NCBI GenBank assembly: GCA_963739045.1
Contig: CAVTYY010000004.1
Coordinates: 1,264,903 to 1,328,902 of the forward strand
DNA: 64,000 bases
DNA from: Halobacillus_B sp963739045
Lineage (GTDB): Bacteria > Bacillota > Bacilli > Bacillales > Halobacillaceae
Direction: 5' to 3'
Shown here: positions 1 to 7,853 of the stretch, one piece after another
Layout of the letters: each line of letters begins with the position of its first letter
How positions within the stretch are numbered: position 1 is the stretch's first letter
Made by a program: the position numbers and the translations under genes
Notes under the pieces: generated by a model
The model's input: only the letters and a program-made list of their open reading frames with translations
Databases searched by the model: none
Told to the model about the DNA's origin: nothing

Positions 1-203
1 GGTTACTCCCTCCTGAAATAAACCTCTGTATTGTACATGGTATTCATTTTTGGAGGGGCTGATGTTAGAACCATGCGACATTTACACAAAGGAACCTGAA
101 AATAATTAGGTTATTTGAGATACCTGGTTGAGAGTAAGATCACTTAATAATGTCCCAAGGCAGCTCTTTCTTCATTTCATAGAACAGCATGAGAGGGATG
201 AGC

Positions 204-497
204 ATGTTTTACGAGAATTTTGCATATCCTACTTCTAACAGAGTGAATAACAGGGGGATGAAAGAAATGGGACTCACATATGGAAAGCTTGAGTTAATGG
301 AGGACTTACAAAGAGTATTTGCTAAGCACAATGTTCAAGCGATTAAAGTAAATGAGCCGGGGACCTTATTCTTAGTACAAGCAGATGGTTCATTAACCGT
401 TGGTACAAACGCTGTAATTTCAGCTTTTGAATTTCTGCCCGGTGAAAAACAGTCCTCAAGATTTACATTAATCAATGGAGGAAATAAAAAAGACTGA
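204..497 (+). CDS. Uncharacterised small protein (97 aa)
   Basis: I do not recognise this protein. It is a soluble, mixed-charge polypeptide without a signal peptide or membrane segment; its middle carries a hydrophobic strand-like stretch (TLFLVQADGSLTVG). In-frame ATGs lie at 189, 198 and 204; GAGAGGG at 191-197 sits 6 bases before the ATG at 204, so I prefer that start. A strong hairpin terminator follows 36 bases after the stop, so this is the last or only gene of its transcript. Nothing nearby suggests a function. Confidence 0.55.
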   Translation: MFYENFAYPTSNRVNNRGMKEMGLTYGKLELMEDLQRVFAKHNVQAIKVNEPGTLFLVQADGSLTVGTNAVISAFEFLPGEKQSSRFTLINGGNKKD

Positions 498-532
498 ACC
501 TTAGAGACAAACATTCCGCTGCATAAAAAAAG

Positions 533-561
533 GGCATCCAGTTAATGGATGCCTTTTTTTT
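533..561. terminator. Rho-independent terminator
   Basis: Perfect 8-bp inverted repeat (GGCATCCA / TGGATGCC) with a 5-nt loop, followed by eight T on the plus strand and preceded by an A-run, so it could serve the plus-strand gene before it and the minus-strand remnant after it. Confidence 0.85.
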
Positions 562-579
562 GCAATGGTCTACGGAAAT

Positions 580-1152
580 TTATAAGTTAACTCCGCTCAT
601 GTCAGGATAGCGCTGCCCAGCTGCAATGTTTTTAGGTGAAACTTTGTTCATATAGTCCAAGTCTTCTTTCGTCAAAGTGACTTCCAGTGCCCCAATATTC
701 TCTAAATATTTCGGGCGTTTTGTTCCTGGAATAGGTACTATATCTTCGCCTTGAGCTAACAGCCAGGCAATGGCAAGCTGAGCAGGTTTACAATCTTTTT
801 CTTTAGCAATTTCTTCAATGCCAGCGACGATATCTAAGTTCTTCTGGAAATTTTCTCCCTGGAATCTAGGTGAGTGTCGGCGAAAATCATCGTCAGCAAG
901 GTCTTCAAATTTCGTAATTTGACCAGTAAGGAACCCTCTGCCGAGAGGGCTGTAAGGAACAAATCCAATTCCCAGCTCCCTGCAGACAGGAAGGATCTCA
1001 TCTTCTACATCACTGCTCCATAGGGAATACTCAGTCTGCAGAGCTGAAATCGGATGTACCTGGCGGGCTTTGCGTATGGTGTCCGGTCCGGCTTCAGACA
1101 TGCCCAAATAGCGCACTTTTCCTTCCTTAACTAAATCCGCCATGGCTCCTAA
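580..1152 (-). pseudogene. Aldo/keto reductase, 5'-truncated remnant
   Basis: The C-terminal ~190 residues match the NADPH-dependent aldo/keto reductase family (AKR13/YhdN type): GAMADLVKEGKVRYLGMSEA, the ALQTEYSLW strand, YSPLGRGFLTG, and the cofactor-binding IPGTKRPKYLENI. The first ~140 residues, which normally hold the start and the catalytic Asp-Tyr-Lys-His tetrad, are absent. Upstream of about position 1152 the open frame continues for ~38 codons of unrelated sequence rich in Ile, Phe and Leu with no resemblance to the family. I infer a deletion or rearrangement breakpoint near 1150 and no activity. Confidence 0.8.
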
Positions 1153-1310
1153 GAGCTTTTTAGGAAAAGAAGAAGGATATTGTCTACATAAACCGAATAA
1201 TAGGATAAAGGATCGAATTGGAAATAATATGTATTTAATATTACTTACCGCATAATTACAAACCAATCTATCCTGATTGGAAGAATATGATTTTAGGAGG
1301 AGTTTAATCT

Positions 1311-1661
1311 ATGAACAACGTGTGTGTCTTCACTATTCATGTCCACGATATGGATCAAGCCCTGAAATTTTACACAGAGGTATTAAAATTTGAGACAGCG
1401 AAAAAATATGGAGAAAAAATTGTCAGCTTAGTTCACAATGATATCCCCATTGTGCTGGAAGAAAAAGCTCATATGAATAAAGAAGGCGGCCAAAACGTTA
1501 GACTGGGATTGAAATCCGATGATATTGACCAGGATTTTTCCCATCTGAGCAGTAAAGGAGTAACCATTTTAGTTGACGAGCCTCAGCCCTGCCCGCCAGG
1601 ACGGTACATTGTCTTTGAGGACCCTTCTGGCAACCATTTGGAATTGGTTGAATTCAGCTAA
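1311..1661 (+). CDS. VOC-family (glyoxalase/dioxygenase fold) protein
   Basis: A 116-aa single VOC module: a beta-alpha-beta-beta-beta half beginning FTIHVHDMDQALKFYTEVL and a second half ending in the family hallmark FEDPSGNHLELVEF. Candidate metal ligands are the His near residue 10-12 and the Glu of LELVE, as in glyoxalase I and related enzymes, but VOC proteins differ widely in substrate and none can be assigned. AGGAGGA lies a good distance before the ATG. It stands alone between the reductase remnant and a GNAT gene. Confidence 0.8.
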   Translation: MNNVCVFTIHVHDMDQALKFYTEVLKFETAKKYGEKIVSLVHNDIPIVLEEKAHMNKEGGQNVRLGLKSDDIDQDFSHLSSKGVTILVDEPQPCPPGRYIVFEDPSGNHLELVEFS

Positions 1662-1777
1662 GCTAATTTGGTGAAGAGGAACGAAAAAAATACTGGATCA
1701 GTGCATCACTAGTAGGGACAGAAAGAACGAGTAGCATCGAGTTTTTCCCTGTCATCGTTACCGTAGGAGGTCTGTCA

Positions 1778-2239
1778 TTGTACCAATATTATAAAGGTTT
1801 CATTATTAGAGAAGGAACAGAAGGGGTACCTGCTGGTGAAGTGAAAAAACTATTTGAAGAAGCGGGCTGGATAAGAAACCTTCCTGAATGGCAATCTGAA
1901 AAATTTGAGTTAATATTTGAAAATTCAACTTGGGCCTATACCGTTTGGGATCAAGAGAAAATGATTGCTATGGTCAGAATTGTATCCGACAGAATAATGG
2001 CGGCAACCATTATGGACTTGGTCGTCTCCGGTCCTTATAGACGGAAAGGTATTGCCAAACAATTGATCAAACTTTCACGGCAAAAGCTTCCTCACGGCGA
2101 TTGGTTTGCGCACACTTCAGCAAATAATTATGAACTATATCGTAAATGCGGGTTTGACGTTCAGGACGTTCAGAATAATGGAACCTGCGTGTATTATGGA
2201 TACAGCCAAGCCCGTAAAGATGGACACAGGAAATCATAA
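1778..2239 (+). CDS. GNAT-family N-acetyltransferase
   Basis: 153-aa protein with a complete GNAT core. The acetyl-CoA pyrophosphate loop is seen as GPYRRKGIAKQLI around residues 85-97, preceded by the strand IMDLVVSG, and followed by the C-terminal NNYELYRKCGF typical of the family. The start is a TTG at 1778 with TAGGAGG at 1764-1770, spacing 7. Substrate unknown (small-molecule amine or protein N-terminus are both possible). Confidence 0.85.
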   Translation: MYQYYKGFIIREGTEGVPAGEVKKLFEEAGWIRNLPEWQSEKFELIFENSTWAYTVWDQEKMIAMVRIVSDRIMAATIMDLVVSGPYRRKGIAKQLIKLSRQKLPHGDWFAHTSANNYELYRKCGFDVQDVQNNGTCVYYGYSQARKDGHRKS

Positions 2240-2299
2240 AAATGATCCCCAGCCAAACACTAATACGATTATCAGAAAAGGTGAACAATAGAATAGAAA

Positions 2300-2446
2300 A
2301 TTTAATAGCTATAGGTAGTGCAGGTCACTTGCGCAGAAGCCGGCGGAGATAGTACGAAGGGAAATCACACAGGAAAGCGAAGCTGATGAACGAGGCGGAA
2401 TCTAAACACAGAAACCCCGAACCAATAAGAAATGGTTCGGGGTTTC
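2300..2446 (+). ncRNA. Possible structured small RNA ending in a terminator
   Basis: This purine-rich interval between two convergent genes has no open frame of note but contains local pairing: GCAGG/CTTGC around 2319-2331 and the palindrome GCCGGC near 2339-2344. It ends in a 14-bp hairpin. Such a run of short stems closed by a terminator is what a small trans-acting RNA or a leader remnant looks like. I cannot match it to a named family, and it may simply be the 3' untranslated region of the GNAT transcript. Confidence 0.22.
2411..2446. terminator. Bidirectional terminator hairpin
   Basis: Perfect 14-bp inverted repeat, GAAACCCCGAACCA / TGGTTCGGGGTTTC, with an 8-nt loop, between the plus-strand GNAT gene and the minus-strand SET gene. 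U-tract is short (TTTC) on both sides. Confidence 0.75.
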
Positions 2447-2480
2447 ATCTGAATGGAATTGTTATGTTCCTGCTTCAATA

Positions 2481-2861
2481 CTACTCTTCTTCATTAAACC
2501 AAAGAGGATCATCGTTCTCTACCTCGCCATGGTAGTTGATGAGTATTTCTTCGCCTGCTTTAATATCCTTATAAGCATAGAACTCAAACGTATCATTTTG
2601 AAAGTTGATCTTATAGTTTGCATTCGGCTGGTACGAATGATTAAACATCATTCCGTATCCTAAAAGAAATGCCGTATAATCTTCACCATATTTAAAGGCG
2701 TAATCAGCTAGAAGTGTTTTTTCAATATGTTCATGCTCTTCATTTGGATAAAAAAGGACGGGTGCCTCATGAAGAAGCTCCTGCTTACTAATATCCTGAG
2801 TAGCGAACACACCTCTGTTAAATACCTCATTTGTAAGAGGGGAAGTTTTAATTTCAATCAT
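2481..2861 (-). CDS. Small SET-domain protein (putative lysine methyltransferase)
   Basis: 126-aa protein that is almost only a SET domain: an N-terminal RGVFATQDI strand-turn, the AdoMet-binding and knot-forming NHSYQPNANY, and the C-terminal GEEILINYHG with the catalytic-type Tyr. SET proteins transfer a methyl group from AdoMet to a lysine, usually on proteins. Bacterial stand-alone versions of this length are known as sequences but their substrates are mostly undefined. A GTG at 2870 is in frame, but AGGTG sits correctly before the ATG at 2861, which I use. Confidence 0.75.
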   Translation of the reverse strand: MIEIKTSPLTNEVFNRGVFATQDISKQELLHEAPVLFYPNEEHEHIEKTLLADYAFKYGEDYTAFLLGYGMMFNHSYQPNANYKINFQNDTFEFYAYKDIKAGEEILINYHGEVENDDPLWFNEEE

Positions 2862-2879
2862 ATTATTCACCTGCGCTTT

Positions 2880-3277
2880 CTTTAATGAGAAAGATTCTCT
2901 CTTCTTAAGTGTGACAGCAGTCTATTAGGAAAGCAAGCTGTTTTATATTTTATCAGCCCGTCTAGAGAAGGAACTCGGTTTGAGCAGGGATGCAAGTGGG
3001 TTAAAAGGTATAATATGGAAGGTGTTTTTTTCTTAAAATGTTCCTGCAGTTCAAGCAAACCGAGCATAAACGATCTAAGGAACTTCAAAATTCGGAGCGT
3101 TAACAATTACATCATACATAACGGGCGGAATGAGTAGGAATGAAGTAGATAAATCAATATTCTGCTGGCAGATACTATAGTCGAGTGAAAATAAAAGGTA
3201 ATACACGAAATCATTTGTCTTCTTTTGTTTCGTATAAGTACGTAAAAGGACGAACAAACTATAGGTAGAAAGTAAAG
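2880..3277. other. Intergenic stretch, nothing recognised
   Basis: About 400 bases between the SET gene and the Fin-like gene. Short frames on the minus strand lack ribosome binding sites and family resemblance. It presumably holds the promoters of both divergent genes, but I could not pick a convincing -35/-10 pair. Confidence 0.5.
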
Positions 3278-3290
3278 AAGGAGAATGATG

Positions 3291-3494
3291 ATGAAAATTC
3301 GATACTATTGTCGCAAGTGTCAGCAGCAGGTAGGCGAATTAGATACCAAGAAAGCAGATGCTGCCCAATTAGGGTCTGACGTTTTAAATGATGCTGATGA
3401 CGAACAAATGGTTCATATGAGCGGCAGCGGAGACTTACATGTAAAAACGATTTGTGACTCTTGTAAAGAAAATCCCGCTTCGGATTTAAGATAA
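3291..3494 (+). CDS. Fin-family anti-sigma factor-like protein
   Basis: 67-aa protein with two CxxC pairs, CRKC at residues 7-10 and CDSC at about 55-58, flanking an acidic centre and the GDLHVKTICDSC segment. This layout matches Bacillus subtilis Fin (formerly YabK), a zinc-ribbon protein that binds sigma-F in the forespore. Three ATGs occur in a row at 3285, 3288 and 3291; AAGGAG at 3278-3283 is best spaced for 3291. Here it is not next to the mfd/spoVT genes that accompany fin in B. subtilis, so it may be a paralogue with another target. Confidence 0.7.
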   Translation: MKIRYYCRKCQQQVGELDTKKADAAQLGSDVLNDADDEQMVHMSGSGDLHVKTICDSCKENPASDLR

Positions 3495-3580
3495 CTTCTT
3501 ATCTTTAGAAGACAGATGAGTTCCATTTAAATCAAAATATTAAGTCACCGAACACTATGGAACAGAATCCCAGTAAGCAT

Positions 3581-3612
3581 TGCGTTTATCTGTCTACAGA
3601 TAAACGCATTTT
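3581..3612 (+). terminator. Terminator hairpin after the Fin-like gene
   Basis: Perfect 11-bp stem TGCGTTTATCT / AGATAAACGCA with a 6-nt loop and a short TTTT tract on the plus strand. Confidence 0.65.
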
Positions 3613-3630
3613 ACATGAAATGAAGGTGTT

Positions 3631-4089
3631 TTACTGACTAGGAAGTGCCTTTAGTTTCTCAAGTTTACTTAACAACACATCGATGATAACAAAACCGCCT
3701 ACATAAACAAGAAGCGTAAAAAATATATTCCAATCCTCGTTATAAGAAACCGTTCCTTTAAGCAGGGCTCCATATTCTAACCCTGTCATTCCTAAAATAA
3801 ATCCTAAGTAAACCCAGATCCGTTTATATTTCTTAGCATGAATTAAATAGGAAAACCATACCCCGATGACAGGGAAGATACCAAGATCTAAGAAAATGGA
3901 ATCCATTAGAATGACTCGCGGCATAGGATTTACTTTCCATAATCCTAAGTGGATACCTAACTGGTTGATTGTGACTGCAATTAATGCCGTAGCTGGTGCA
4001 GCCGTTAAAAGAATCGCTGGTGCTTTTTTATATAAATAGACCCCTAATATCCATGGGAGAGCAAAACCTAAAAGAAAAATGTATATCAC
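3631..4089 (-). CDS. Uncharacterised multi-pass membrane protein
   Basis: About 152 residues forming roughly five hydrophobic segments (starting YIFLLGFALPWILGVYL) separated by short charged turns such as HAKKYKRIW. It resembles small integral membrane proteins common in Bacillaceae with no known role. A GTG at 4098 opens the frame, but the GAGAGGTG motif is better spaced for the GTG at 4089. It appears monocistronic. Confidence 0.6.
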   Translation of the reverse strand: MIYIFLLGFALPWILGVYLYKKAPAILLTAAPATALIAVTINQLGIHLGLWKVNPMPRVILMDSIFLDLGIFPVIGVWFSYLIHAKKYKRIWVYLGFILGMTGLEYGALLKGTVSYNEDWNIFFTLLVYVGGFVIIDVLLSKLEKLKALPSQ

Positions 4090-4310
4090 TATGATCACCT
4101 CTCTTTCTATTCTTAGAAATTTTCCTTCCTTTATACTTCAAATCCAAGTATTGGCAAGTCGTGCAATATTTCCTAATACATTGAAACCCAACACGAACTA
4201 GCCACTTTATTGATTATGGGGGCGATACTTATTACCTGGCAGGTACATACCACCAGTAGATCTTGAAAGATAATCGACCAGGAAACCCCTATATAAAATT
4301 GCGACGATTT

Positions 4311-4564
4311 ATGATAGATGAAGCAGAAGAGCTTTACGCATTAAAATTAATTACTCCAAAGCCTACCTTCGCAAGTGGCAATCGTGAATTGACTATTACA
4401 AGCAGGTCAGTGACAGCAGACAATGAATTATGACAACTTTACAAGGGATTATTGCAACAGGAGATTATCCTAAAACGTTCGTGATATTGCATTGGGAAAG
4501 TATAGAGGGAACGATTGGTTTTAATTTCTTGACAAACCAAACGAAAGTGAGAGTTCATTCTTAA
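4311..4564 (+). other. Two coupled tiny reading frames or a gene remnant
   Basis: A 40-codon frame from ATG 4311 (beginning MIDEAEELYALKL) ends at TGA 4431-4433, which overlaps the ATG at 4430 of a 44-codon frame (beginning MTTLQGIIATGDY) that ends at 4564. Codon composition is protein-like and the first frame continues upstream in the open for about 15 codons. No good ribosome binding site precedes 4311. I cannot name a family; it could be one gene split by a frameshift or a remnant. Confidence 0.22.
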
Positions 4565-4597
4565 AAAAATCCCTTATTGAGGAAGTCCAATAAGGGA
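4563..4597 (-). terminator. Terminator of the AbrB-family transporter gene
   Basis: 10-bp perfect stem TCCCTTATTG / CAATAAGGGA with an 8-nt loop; on the minus strand it is followed by seven T. Lies 9 bases after the stop of the minus-strand gene. Confidence 0.85.
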
Positions 4598-4605
4598 AAG
4601 TTGTT

Positions 4606-5682
4606 TTAATGAGTTTTAGATTTTTCTTTTGCATCTTTGCTGACTAATAGAGGCACAAGCATTGGGATGAAGACAATAATTGTTAAGAGCCTTATGATTT
4701 GCATCGCCGCTACAATACTTGCATCCAAGTCCATAGAAGAGGCAACCGATGCCATTTGCGGCGCACCAGCAGGCACAATCGCAAGCAGACTCGTAATGAA
4801 GTCCAGGGAAGTCATCAGATAAAATACCAGTGTAGTAATAAAAGTGAGCAGGAAGAAGGCGGCTAATATCATCAAACTTGTCCAGCCGATACTTTTAAAT
4901 TCTTTCAAAGATTCTCTATCAAATCGAACACCGATAATCACTCCCAGCATCGCCATTCCTAATCCAACCAACAAGTTCGGCATCGCAGGAAGCGGCAGGA
5001 GAAAGGTTTTAAATAAGAAACCGAGGATGATGGAATACAAAAAAGGAGCAATAGGAATTCTCCATTTTTTTGCTAAAACCAGAGTCACGACCACTAAAAG
5101 AGCATAAAACAGTATTGCCACCCATAAAGGGAAGGTAGAAGGTGCTGCCTGAGCTCCGGTCTGACTATTTTGGACTTCTTCCGTGGGTACGAAAGAAGAA
5201 ATTAAACCAGCAACTAAGGGGATCGTTGCAACTAATAACATGATGCGCACAGTTTGAAAGGCGGCAACCATACTCATGTTTGCCTTATATTCTCTACTGA
5301 GAGCCATCATAATTGAAGCTCCTGCGGGAAGGCAGCAGAATAAAGCAGTGGTTCCATCCATGTTCGAATACTTTTTCAGGATTTTCCCTAAAATCCAGCT
5401 TGCAACAAAAAGAATCACCATGGAAACGGCAAGGGGAAGTAAATAAGCAGCTACTTGCTTAAACATGTCTATTTTAATGGATAGACTTATACTCACTCCG
5501 ATTAAGGCAAGGGAAATATCAAATAAAACCGGCGGGTATGATATTTCTTCTACGAACAGCCGGTAAAAAGTTCCGGCAAGCATGGCTCCCAATAACCAGC
5601 CTGCGGGGATATGTAACCAATTAAATACATAACCAACAGCAAATGCCGCGGCTATTACTAGGATTTTCTTCACATTTTTCAC
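4606..5682 (-). CDS. AbrB-family membrane protein (COG3180)
   Basis: 358-aa integral membrane protein of the family often mislabelled 'ammonia monooxygenase' or 'AbrB regulator' (Pfam AbrB, unrelated to the DNA-binding AbrB). About ten hydrophobic helices occur as an internal duplication: each half carries an HIPAGWLLGAML- or LPAMPNLLVGLGMAMLG-type helix and a conserved AxxPAGAxxM motif (CLPAGASIMMA and IVPAGAPQMAS). The repeat and length (~350 aa) fit the family, which is thought to transport an unknown solute. The first GTG has AAGG directly abutting it; a GTG three codons later at 5673 is better spaced, so the start is uncertain. Confidence 0.8.
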   Translation of the reverse strand: MKNVKKILVIAAAFAVGYVFNWLHIPAGWLLGAMLAGTFYRLFVEEISYPPVLFDISLALIGVSISLSIKIDMFKQVAAYLLPLAVSMVILFVASWILGKILKKYSNMDGTTALFCCLPAGASIMMALSREYKANMSMVAAFQTVRIMLLVATIPLVAGLISSFVPTEEVQNSQTGAQAAPSTFPLWVAILFYALLVVVTLVLAKKWRIPIAPFLYSIILGFLFKTFLLPLPAMPNLLVGLGMAMLGVIIGVRFDRESLKEFKSIGWTSLMILAAFFLLTFITTLVFYLMTSLDFITSLLAIVPAGAPQMASVASSMDLDASIVAAMQIIRLLTIIVFIPMLVPLLVSKDAKEKSKTH

Positions 5683-5838
5683 ACCTTATAGTTATGAATT
5701 AATTCCGATTTATGATGAAAGTCTGGAATCCTCTAAATTAAACTTTGATTTATATTTGAATTGGATTGATTATTTTGTAGGAGTACAGAAAGCTTAGCAT
5801 ATTTAAATTTACTATTCCTACTAAGACAGCTTGGGAAA

Positions 5839-6036
5839 GTGGCAAAGGAAAGCCTTTCTTATAAATGGGAGGATAGGTGTGGCAGCCATGACGACTTCAT
5901 TACGTGGAGGGTTCATTCCTCCCAGGATGCTTTTGAATGGACACGTTCATGCTTAACGCTTGCTTATACTCAGTTAGATCTAACATGGTATTTTACATAT
6001 CCATTCACTCAGGTTCAAATGATGAACAAACTTTAA
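5839..6036 (+). CDS. Doubtful small ORF (65 aa)
   Basis: A GTG-started frame ending 5 bases before a strong terminator. The product is Trp/Tyr-rich and resembles nothing I know; there is no clear ribosome binding site. The only support is its position immediately ahead of the terminator. It may instead be untranslated leader or remnant sequence. Confidence 0.2.
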   Translation: MAKESLSYKWEDRCGSHDDFITWRVHSSQDAFEWTRSCLTLAYTQLDLTWYFTYPFTQVQMMNKL

Positions 6037-6041
6037 ATCAC

Positions 6042-6088
6042 AAAAACGTGTAGAATCAGTATTTTCCATGCTGATTCTACACGTTTTT
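6042..6088. terminator. Strong bidirectional terminator
   Basis: Perfect 18-bp inverted repeat (AAAAACGTGTAGAATCAG and its complement) with an 11-nt loop, giving U-tracts in both directions. Confidence 0.85.
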
Positions 6089-6188
6089 ATTTATGTTCTG
6101 CCTGTCTTCTATGTAAGGGATTTTTAGTTTTTCCAAAGGTGGGGGATGATACAAAAACGAACCTTACTTTGACAAAGGTGTGATCACA

Positions 6189-7025
6189 ATGAAATTTGGC
6201 TGCCATGTATCTATTAAAGACGGATATTTAGCCGCAGCAAAACATGCCGCATCAATCCAAGCATCTGCCTTTCAGTATTTTCCTAAAAATCCACGAAGTC
6301 TTTCCGTGAAAAATTATGATCCCGAGGATACTCATTATTGTAAGCAGTTTACTAAAGAAAATAAGTTAGTTTCAGTAAGTCATGCTCCGTATCCTGCTGT
6401 ATTAACTGTTGCAGATTCTAGTAAGAGAAAACAACTGGTGGAATCAATTTTAAATGACTTAGAAATCAGTGAAGCATGCGGTTCGCTGGGAGTCGTAGTC
6501 CATTTTGGGAAACTCTTAGATGCCAATCAGCCTTTAGAAAGCTACAAGCTGATCATTGATTCACTGGATGAGATTCTGAGGGAGATGGGACGGTAACGCA
6601 AAGATCCTTCTAGAAAATAATGCGGGTAACCCTGGTTCATTTGGGACAGAAATCGAGGAATTAGTGAAGATTCGCGAACTGCTTGAATTCCCTGAAAAAC
6701 TGGGATTTTGTCTTGATACCTGCCATTTGTTTGCAAGCGGCATTTGGAATGGAGACAACTGGGATCATATCCTCACCAAAGGAGACGGAACTGGGATATT
6801 TCGATCACCTCAATGTTATCCATCTAAATAACTCGAAATATGAATCCGGTCGAGGAAAAGACCGCCATTCCAATATTTTAATCGATGGCAGCATTACCAG
6901 GAAGCCAATTTACAGACATTATTGAAAGTTCCCAGTTAGCAGGTCTTCCTTTCATATTAGAAACTCCAGAGGACATCATTACACATAAGGAAGAGCTTAG
7001 ACAGCTTAGAGAAACGTGGAGGTAG
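6189..7025 (+). pseudogene. nfo: Deoxyribonuclease IV (endonuclease IV), three frameshifts
   Basis: The sequence encodes an almost full-length AP endonuclease (endonuclease IV, TIM-barrel zinc enzyme of base excision repair) in pieces. Frame 1 runs from ATG 6189 (AAAGGTG before it) with KFGCHVSIKDG and VVHFGK; after a shift near 6590 comes KILLENNAGNPGS and the metal-ligand region GFCLDTCHLFASG; a second shift near 6777 gives LGYFDHLNVIHLNNS and GRGKDRHSNI; a third near 6903 gives FTDIIESSQLAGLPFILETPED to the stop at 7025. All conserved blocks are present, so loss is recent or the shifts are sequencing errors. Canonical protein length would be about 275 aa. Confidence 0.85.
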
Positions 7026-7133
7026 AGAATGTTTTCAAGGTTATGCCCCTAAAAATCCCATCATAATCCTTAAATAAACTAATGGACTACCGGGGATAAT
7101 GAGAAAACAGGGTATTTACATGGGAGTGTTTAC

Positions 7134-7827
7134 ATGAATTTACCGGAATTATTAGCAAGGTTACTCTTATCCTTTGTCGATTCTTTTAATCTTAACTCGG
7201 ATCATGGGGCGAAAAGAAATCAGCCAAATGACCTTCTTTAACTTTGTATCAGCCATCTCTATAGGCACTATAGGAGGTTCTTTAGTCATTGATCAAACAT
7301 TAAGCATAACGACAGGAATGATTGCACTAGCAGGGTGGACCGTATTTACAATCATTATGGGAATGGTAGATCTGAATTCAAGAAAAGCCAGAAAACTAAT
7401 TAACGGAGATCCAATTATATTAATTAAAAATGGAAAAATTATAGAGAAGGCTCTCCGAAAAACGCGATTAGATCTTGATTCTCTCAAAGTCATGCTGAGA
7501 AGAGAAAAAGTTTTTTCACTAGCGGATGTAGAGTATGCAGTATTTGAAACCAATGGAAAACTGTCAGTTATGAAAAAAACCGATAAACAGCCGGTTACTA
7601 AAGGTGATATGAAGTTGTATTCCAGCCCACCTGCCTTTCCTGCAGGTATAGAGATGATTTCTGAAGGAATTATAAATGAAGATAACTTAACGCAATTAAA
7701 CTTAACTAAGGAATGGTTAACTCAGCAGTTAAAAAACCAGGGATATCCTTCGTCAGACGATATATTTTACGCAGAAGCATGCCCAAATGGAAATTTATAT
7801 ATCGATCAAACCGATCCCCCTCACTAA
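7134..7827 (+). pseudogene. DUF421 (YetF-type) membrane protein, N-terminal frameshift
   Basis: From 7174 the frame encodes a DUF421 protein: transmembrane helices, the motif RIMGRKEISQMTFFNFVSAI near the N-terminus, then the cytoplasmic YetF-like domain (DPIILIKNGKI, LMLRRE-type helix, VEYAVFE). Family members begin about 14 residues earlier, and those residues (MNLPELLARLLLSF) are encoded from ATG 7134, which has GGGAG at the right distance, but in another frame. A one-base indel near 7172 therefore separates start and body. Initiation at the TTG 7174 would need no ribosome binding site and would clip the first helix, so I treat the gene as disrupted. Function of the family is unknown. Confidence 0.7.
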
Positions 7828-7853
7828 GAGGCGGAATCATAGGAGGTGAACAG

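Noticed and set aside
62..109. 15-codon frame behind a strong GGAGGGG site
   Set aside because: Too short and without resemblance to a leader peptide; no downstream operon that it would regulate.
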